64,000 nucleotides of DNA from Ruegeria aquimaris (lineage in GTDB: Bacteria; Pseudomonadota; Alphaproteobacteria; Rhodobacterales; Rhodobacteraceae): contig NZ_JAOWLB010000002.1 of the NCBI RefSeq assembly GCF_025751555.1, forward strand, positions 310,001-374,000, given 5' to 3'. Made by a program: the position numbers and the translations under genes. Shown piece after piece: positions 60,065 to 64,000 of this stretch. Position 1 is the stretch's first letter; the number at the start of each line of letters is the position of its first letter. The notes below the pieces were generated by a model that searched no databases, was not told the origin of the DNA, and worked only from the letters and a program-made list of their open reading frames with translations.

Positions 60065-62209
60065 TTATTCCGCCTCAGAGGCCTCTTTCTTCTCCGGCAC
60101 GATCTCTTCGCCGGTTTCCTGATCGACAACCTTCATCGACAGGCGCACCTTGCCGCGATCGTCAAAGCCCAGAAGCTTGACCTTCACTTCCTGACCTTCC
60201 TTCAGAACGTCCGAGGGATGGTTCAGGCGGCGGTTTTCGATCTGGGACACGTGCACCAGACCGTCGCGCTTGCCAAAGAAGTTCACGAAGGCGCCGAAAT
60301 CGACGATCTTCACGACCTTACCGGTATAGATCTGGCCTTCTTCGGGCTCGGCCACGATGGACCAGATCATGTCATAGGCCTTCTTGATCGAGTCGCCGTT
60401 GGGCGAGGCGATCTTGATGATGCCATCGTCGTTGATGTCGACCTTGGCGCCAGACACTTCGACAATCTCGCGGATCACCTTGCCGCCCGAGCCGATCACT
60501 TCGCGGATCTTGTCGGTGGGGATCTGCATGGTCTCGATGCGCGGTGCATGGACCGAGAAGTCGGCCGCGCCGGACAGCGCCTTGTTCATCTCGCCCAGGA
60601 TGTGCATCCGGCCATCCTTGGCCTGCGACAGGGCTTTCTCCATGATCTCGGGCGTGATGCCCGCGACCTTGATGTCCATCTGCAGCGAGGTGATGCCGTT
60701 TTCGGTACCCGCCACCTTGAAGTCCATGTCGCCCAAGTGGTCTTCGTCACCCAGGATATCGGTCAGAACCGCATAAGACCCGTCGTCTTCCAGGATCAGG
60801 CCCATGGCCACACCGGCAACGGCGGATTTCAACGGCACGCCCGCATCCATCATCGACAGCGACCCACCGCAGACCGATGCCATCGAGGACGAGCCGTTGG
60901 ACTCGGTGATCTCGGACACCACGCGGATGGTATAGGGGAAGTCGGTCGGCGCCGGCAGCACCGCCTGAAGCGCGCGCCAGGCCAGCTTGCCATGGCCGAT
61001 CTCACGACGGCCGGGCGAGCCCACGCGGCCAACCTCGCCCACCGAGTAGGGGGGGAAGTTGTAGTGCAGCAGGAAGTTCGATTTGAAATTGCCGTGCAGC
61101 GCGTCGATGAACTGTTCATCATCGCCGGTGCCCAGCGTGGTCACGACCAGACCCTGTGTCTCGCCCCGGGTGAACAGCGCAGACCCGTGGGTGCGCGGCA
61201 GCAGGCCGGTCTCGGCCACGATCGGACGCACGGTAGTGGTGTCGCGACCGTCGATCCGCTTGCCACCCTTGACCACGTCGCCACGCAGAATGCCGGCTTC
61301 GAGCTTCTTCAGGGCCGAGCCGAGGTTGCCGTCTGCCAGCTGTTCCTCGGTCAGGGCGGCCTTGATGGCCTCACGCGCGGCGGCAACCGCTGCGGTGCGC
61401 TCCTGCTTGTCGGTGATGGCGAATGCGGCGCGCATCTGCTCTTCACCGGCGGCTTTGACGGCAGCGTAGAGGTCGGAATAGTCCGGCGGGGTAAAGTCGA
61501 ACGGTTCCTTGGCGCATTGTTCGGCAAAGGCGATGATCAGGTCGACCACCGGCTGGATCTGCTCATGCGCAAAGGTCACGGCGCCCAGCATCTCGGCCTC
61601 GGTCAACTCATAGGCCTCGGATTCCACCATCATCACGGCGTCCTTGGTCCCGGCAACAACCAGGTCCAGACGCTGTTCGGGGTTCAGGCGCAGGTCCTGC
61701 ATGTCGTCGACGGTCGGGTTCAGGACATATTCGCCATCGACAAAGCCCACGCGGCAGCCCGCGATCGGACCCATGAAGGGAACGCCCGAGATGGTCAGCG
61801 CGGCAGAGGCGGCGATCATCGCAACGATATCGGGATCGTTTACGAGGTCGTGGCTCAGCACGGTGCACATCACCAGCACTTCGTTCTTGAAGCCCGGCAC
61901 GAACAGCGGGCGGATCGGCCGGTCGATCAGACGCGCGGTCAGCGTTTCCTTCTCGGTCGGGCGCGCCTCGCGCTTGAAGAAACCGCCCGGCACCTTGCCC
62001 GCGGCATAGTATTTTTCCTGATAGTGAACCGTCAGGGGAAAGAAGTCCTGGCCCGGTTTCTGCTCGCGGGCAAAGGTCACGTTGGCCATCACGCGGGTCT
62101 CGCCCAAGGTGGCGATCACCGAACCGTCGGCCTGACGGGCAATCTTGCCCGTTTCCAGTGTAAGCGTTTCCTCGCCCCACTGCATCGATTTCGTCGTTAC
62201 ATCAAACAT
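60065..62209 (-). CDS. pnp: polyribonucleotide nucleotidyltransferase (PNPase)
   Basis: A 714-residue 3'-5' phosphorolytic exoribonuclease, a trimer in the degradosome. Two RNase PH domains ([20 protein letters not shown] start; later [20 protein letters not shown] for the active second core) are joined by an alpha-helical linker, then a KH domain ([20 protein letters not shown]) and an S1 domain ([20 protein letters not shown]). The catalytic Asp and the phosphate-binding Ser of the second PH domain are in place. It ends with acidic residues ([13 protein letters not shown]). rpsO, its usual neighbour, is not in the window. The 213-base leader is highly structured. Confidence 0.98.
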   Translation of the reverse strand: MFDVTTKSMQWGEETLTLETGKIARQADGSVIATLGETRVMANVTFAREQKPGQDFFPLTVHYQEKYYAAGKVPGGFFKREARPTEKETLTARLIDRPIRPLFVPGFKNEVLVMCTVLSHDLVNDPDIVAMIAASAALTISGVPFMGPIAGCRVGFVDGEYVLNPTVDDMQDLRLNPEQRLDLVVAGTKDAVMMVESEAYELTEAEMLGAVTFAHEQIQPVVDLIIAFAEQCAKEPFDFTPPDYSDLYAAVKAAGEEQMRAAFAITDKQERTAAVAAAREAIKAALTEEQLADGNLGSALKKLEAGILRGDVVKGGKRIDGRDTTTVRPIVAETGLLPRTHGSALFTRGETQGLVVTTLGTGDDEQFIDALHGNFKSNFLLHYNFPPYSVGEVGRVGSPGRREIGHGKLAWRALQAVLPAPTDFPYTIRVVSEITESNGSSSMASVCGGSLSMMDAGVPLKSAVAGVAMGLILEDDGSYAVLTDILGDEDHLGDMDFKVAGTENGITSLQMDIKVAGITPEIMEKALSQAKDGRMHILGEMNKALSGAADFSVHAPRIETMQIPTDKIREVIGSGGKVIREIVEVSGAKVDINDDGIIKIASPNGDSIKKAYDMIWSIVAEPEEGQIYTGKVVKIVDFGAFVNFFGKRDGLVHVSQIENRRLNHPSDVLKEGQEVKVKLLGFDDRGKVRLSMKVVDQETGEEIVPEKKEASEAE

Positions 62210-62223
62210 GTGCGTATCCTAGA

Positions 62224-62325
62224 TGGGAGCACTCCCAGGCGTATCCCGGGTCTCCCGTTTCAATGGCGGCCCCATTGCCGCCGACCCCGTTATCATTTCC
62301 TTCACGGTGCCGGGGTCGGGGCACC
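62224..62325 (-). promoter_or_regulatory. structured pnp leader
   Basis: Between the glyoxalase-like stop and the pnp start are several stems: TGGGAG-CA-CTCCCA (62224-62237), CAATGG/CCATTG (62261-62277), CCGACCCCG with CGGGGTCGG (62281-62289 and 62311-62319), and an alternative GGTGCC/GGCACC (62306-62311 and 62320-62325) that would compete with the previous one. Pnp leaders in other bacteria are cut by RNase III and degraded by PNPase for autocontrol, so a related use is plausible. It lies on the minus-strand transcript. Confidence 0.6.
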
Positions 62326-62422
62326 ACGTCTCAGATTGTGCGCGCATACAGTGTTTTTCTGCGGATTGAAAGAGAAACCGGCGCGGCTGGCGGGAACCAG
62401 CGCGCGCCGGGGTCGGAACCGG

Positions 62423-62857
62423 TCAGACCGGGCGAACCACCAGCTGCGGCCGCCCGTCCGATGTGCAGCGGGTTGACCTGCCGTCCCAGCCAATCTCGCT
62501 GCTGACGCGTTGCCGGAAGGCCGAGAAACTGTCGAAGGTCACCACGTCGACCGGCTGATCGAAATGCAGCGTGATCCGTCTGTGCGCACCGTCGCCGATC
62601 ACCGTCAGCCCCCGGATCTCGCCCGTGAAAGGCTGGCCCAGGTAGTCGCCGCTGACCCGGTCGCCAACCCGCAGGTGCAAGCGGTTGCCCGCTCGTGCCA
62701 CAAGCGTGTTCCAGTCGCGCGCACCATGCTGGTGCGCCACCAGTTCCAGCGCCTGTGCGTGGCTCAACCCGGTACCGGCATCACGCAGTTTTTCGCGCAG
62801 CCGCTTGGCCTGCGCCTTCAGCTCCCCGATCGGAGCAATCTCTTGATCGTTTTTCAT
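62423..62857 (-). CDS. glyoxalase-superfamily small protein
   Basis: A 144-residue protein with an N-terminal helical segment that matches the family often annotated glyoxalase superfamily protein: IGELKAQAKRLREKLRDAGT followed by LSHAQALELVAHQHGARDWN. The C-terminal half (RVGDRVSGDYLGQPFTGEIR, then RRITLHFDQPVDVVTFDSFS) looks like a small beta-rich binding domain. No metal-binding glyoxalase signature is visible, so catalysis is not implied. Of two adjacent ATGs, 62857 has GAGG at a 5-base distance. It lies 213 bases upstream of pnp on the same strand and is divergent from the GT11 gene. Confidence 0.75.
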   Translation of the reverse strand: MKNDQEIAPIGELKAQAKRLREKLRDAGTGLSHAQALELVAHQHGARDWNTLVARAGNRLHLRVGDRVSGDYLGQPFTGEIRGLTVIGDGAHRRITLHFDQPVDVVTFDSFSAFRQRVSSEIGWDGRSTRCTSDGRPQLVVRPV

Positions 62858-63092
62858 CATTGCCTCGTTTTCCCAAACGGGCGCATCAGATCGGACGGGG
62901 CTCGCATTGCCATCCATGCGCCGGGAAAGGGGCAAGGATCGTCTGAGACCGGGTTTCACCATAGCCCCAAGGGCCGCGAGCGGCAGGGAACCCGAACCTG
63001 GACCTTGCATAGGTGCGCGCAGGCCTTCTGTCAACGAGGCTGGTACGGGGCGGCATTTGACCCTAAACAGGCCGAAGAAACCCGGGGACCTC

Positions 63093-63938
63093 ATGATCAC
63101 AGCACGCCTGCACGGCCGTCTCGGCAACCAGATGTTCCAATACGCCGCCGCCGCCGGATTGGCGGCGCGGCTCTGTACGCGCGTGGGCATCGACAGCCGC
63201 GAGGCCGAGGCACGCGGCGAAGGTGTGCTGACCCGGGTGTTCAATCTGAATCTGGCCGAACCCGAGCACCTGCCGCCGCTGAAACGGGACGGGGCGTTGC
63301 GTTATGGCCTGTGGCGCGCGTTTGGCGCGCGCCCGAGGTTCCGGCGCGAGCGCGGGCTTGGCTACAACCCCCAGATCGAGACCTGGGGCGATGGCGCCTA
63401 TCTGCACGGGTACTGGCAATCCGAGCGCTATTTCGAACATATCAGCCACCGCATCCGGTCGGATTTCACCTTTCCCCCGTTCAGTGACAGTCGCAACGAG
63501 GACATGGCCGAACGTATCGCCGGAACCGAGGCGATCTCGCTGCATGTCCGGCGCGGTGATTATGTTGCCCTTGCCGCGCATGCGCTGTGCGACCAGCGCT
63601 ACTATGAAGCAGCGCTTGCCGCAGTTATGCGCGATGTCAGGGGCGAGCCGGTGGTCTATGTGTTTTCCGATGACCCGGATTGGGCCAAGGCGAATCTGCC
63701 CTTGCCGGTGGAAAAGGTGGTTGTCGATTTCAACGGACCCGAGACCGATTTCGAGGACATGCGCCTGATGAGCCTGTGCCGACACAACATCATCGGCAAT
63801 TCCTCTTTCTCGTGGTGGGCGGCCTGGCTCAATAGCAACCCGGAAAAACGGGTCGCAGGCCCCACCCGCTGGTTCGGCGACTCCAAGTTGAGCAACCCCG
63901 ACATCCTGCCGCCGGACTGGATGAGGATCACCGTCTGA
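63093..63938 (+). CDS. glycosyltransferase family 11 (alpha-1,2-fucosyltransferase-like)
   Basis: A 281-residue GT11 protein. The opening HGRLGNQMFQYAAAAGLAAR contains the family start motif G-x-LGNQ-F-Y, the central HVRRGDYVALAAH motif binds GDP-fucose, and VYVFSDDPDWAKANL with NSSFSWWAAWLN closes the catalytic core. It would transfer fucose (or a related deoxysugar) to a glycan, probably on the cell surface. The start at 63093 is set by homology; upstream in-frame sequence is not conserved. It faces the right window edge, with a diverged copy of the intergenic repeat following its stop. Confidence 0.92.
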   Translation: MITARLHGRLGNQMFQYAAAAGLAARLCTRVGIDSREAEARGEGVLTRVFNLNLAEPEHLPPLKRDGALRYGLWRAFGARPRFRRERGLGYNPQIETWGDGAYLHGYWQSERYFEHISHRIRSDFTFPPFSDSRNEDMAERIAGTEAISLHVRRGDYVALAAHALCDQRYYEAALAAVMRDVRGEPVVYVFSDDPDWAKANLPLPVEKVVVDFNGPETDFEDMRLMSLCRHNIIGNSSFSWWAAWLNSNPEKRVAGPTRWFGDSKLSNPDILPPDWMRITV

Positions 63939-63958
63939 GCGTTTGTCTTACCGGTCAG

Positions 63959-64000
63959 AGGGGGCGCTGCCTCCGCCGCGCTTTGCGCGACTCCCCCGGA
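63959..64000. repeat. diverged intergenic repeat, copy 3, cut by window edge
   Basis: AGAGGGGGCGCTGCCTCCG followed by a CGCGCTTTGCGCG hairpin and CTCCCCCGGA resembles the G-rich hairpin plus CCCCCGGA part of the elements at 1470 and 56062. The final GTATTT part lies beyond the window. It is 20 bases after the GT11 stop. Confidence 0.55.

Overview
The window is a gene-dense, high-GC stretch of an alphaproteobacterial chromosome, almost certainly from the marine Roseobacter group (Rhodobacterales, Ruegeria/Leisingera-like). This rests on protein types and gene order (ubiE-ubiB next to mutM, rpsT-dnaA-dnaN-recF-gyrB, a serC-serA pair, a BamF-like lipoprotein with lspA-purH, an ALDH16-type enzyme, a manganese-type ABC system, a DMSP-lyase-like cupin). 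No strain name can be proved from the sequence alone. I see no rRNA, tRNA, CRISPR array, prophage or intact insertion sequence.

Layout. 1-8.4 kb: a truncated XRE regulator, thiolase, a reductive-dehalogenase-like Fe-S protein, ubiquinone genes ubiE-ubiB, DNA glycosylase mutM, enoyl-CoA hydratase, a LuxR-type regulator and a nitrilase. 8.6-18.6 kb: the replication block rpsT, dnaA, dnaN, recF, gyrB. It is interrupted by a PhyH-type dioxygenase between dnaA and dnaN, and by a lysE / tetR / flavin-oxidoreductase cassette between recF and gyrB. A dense cluster of GANTC (CcrM-type) sites lies upstream of dnaA. 18.6-26.4 kb: a Nudix hydrolase, an IalB-like protein, a Rhizobium-type asparaginase, an ArsR/SRPBCC/YCII operon, then serine biosynthesis (serB divergent from serC-serA) with a candidate serC leader RNA and a striking nested inverted repeat.

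26.5-38.6 kb: a DMSP-lyase-like cupin, a PPP-type phosphatase, a CysK-like PLP enzyme, threonine degradation kbl-tdh (Tdh lacks its structural zinc cysteines), rmuC, mutL, and a four-gene Mn/Zn/Fe ABC transporter behind paired Fur/Mur-like boxes. 38.7-53.3 kb: deoC-ALDH16-SDR, an M16 protease pair, bamF-like, lspA, purH, heparinase-like, rsmB, then sdhAF4 and benE. 53.4-57.7 kb: a LysR gene divergent from a pair that matches TmpA/TmpB, the two non-heme-iron oxygenases turning 2-(trimethylammonio)ethylphosphonate into glycine betaine and phosphate, followed by an aldehyde dehydrogenase. 57.9-64 kb: 1-Cys peroxiredoxin, FkbM methyltransferase, GT25 glycosyltransferase, pnp with a highly structured leader, a small glyoxalase-superfamily protein and a GT11 fucosyltransferase-like gene.

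The theme outside housekeeping is use of marine organic solutes (TMAEP, possibly DMSP, threonine, deoxyribose phosphate, nitriles, asparagine) plus metal uptake. The best leads for a second look are the tmpAB locus, the DMSP-lyase-like cupin, the short RdhA-like protein, the zinc-less Tdh, the GANTC cluster at dnaA and the triple TetR operator. All functional statements are from motif reading; no database search was run.
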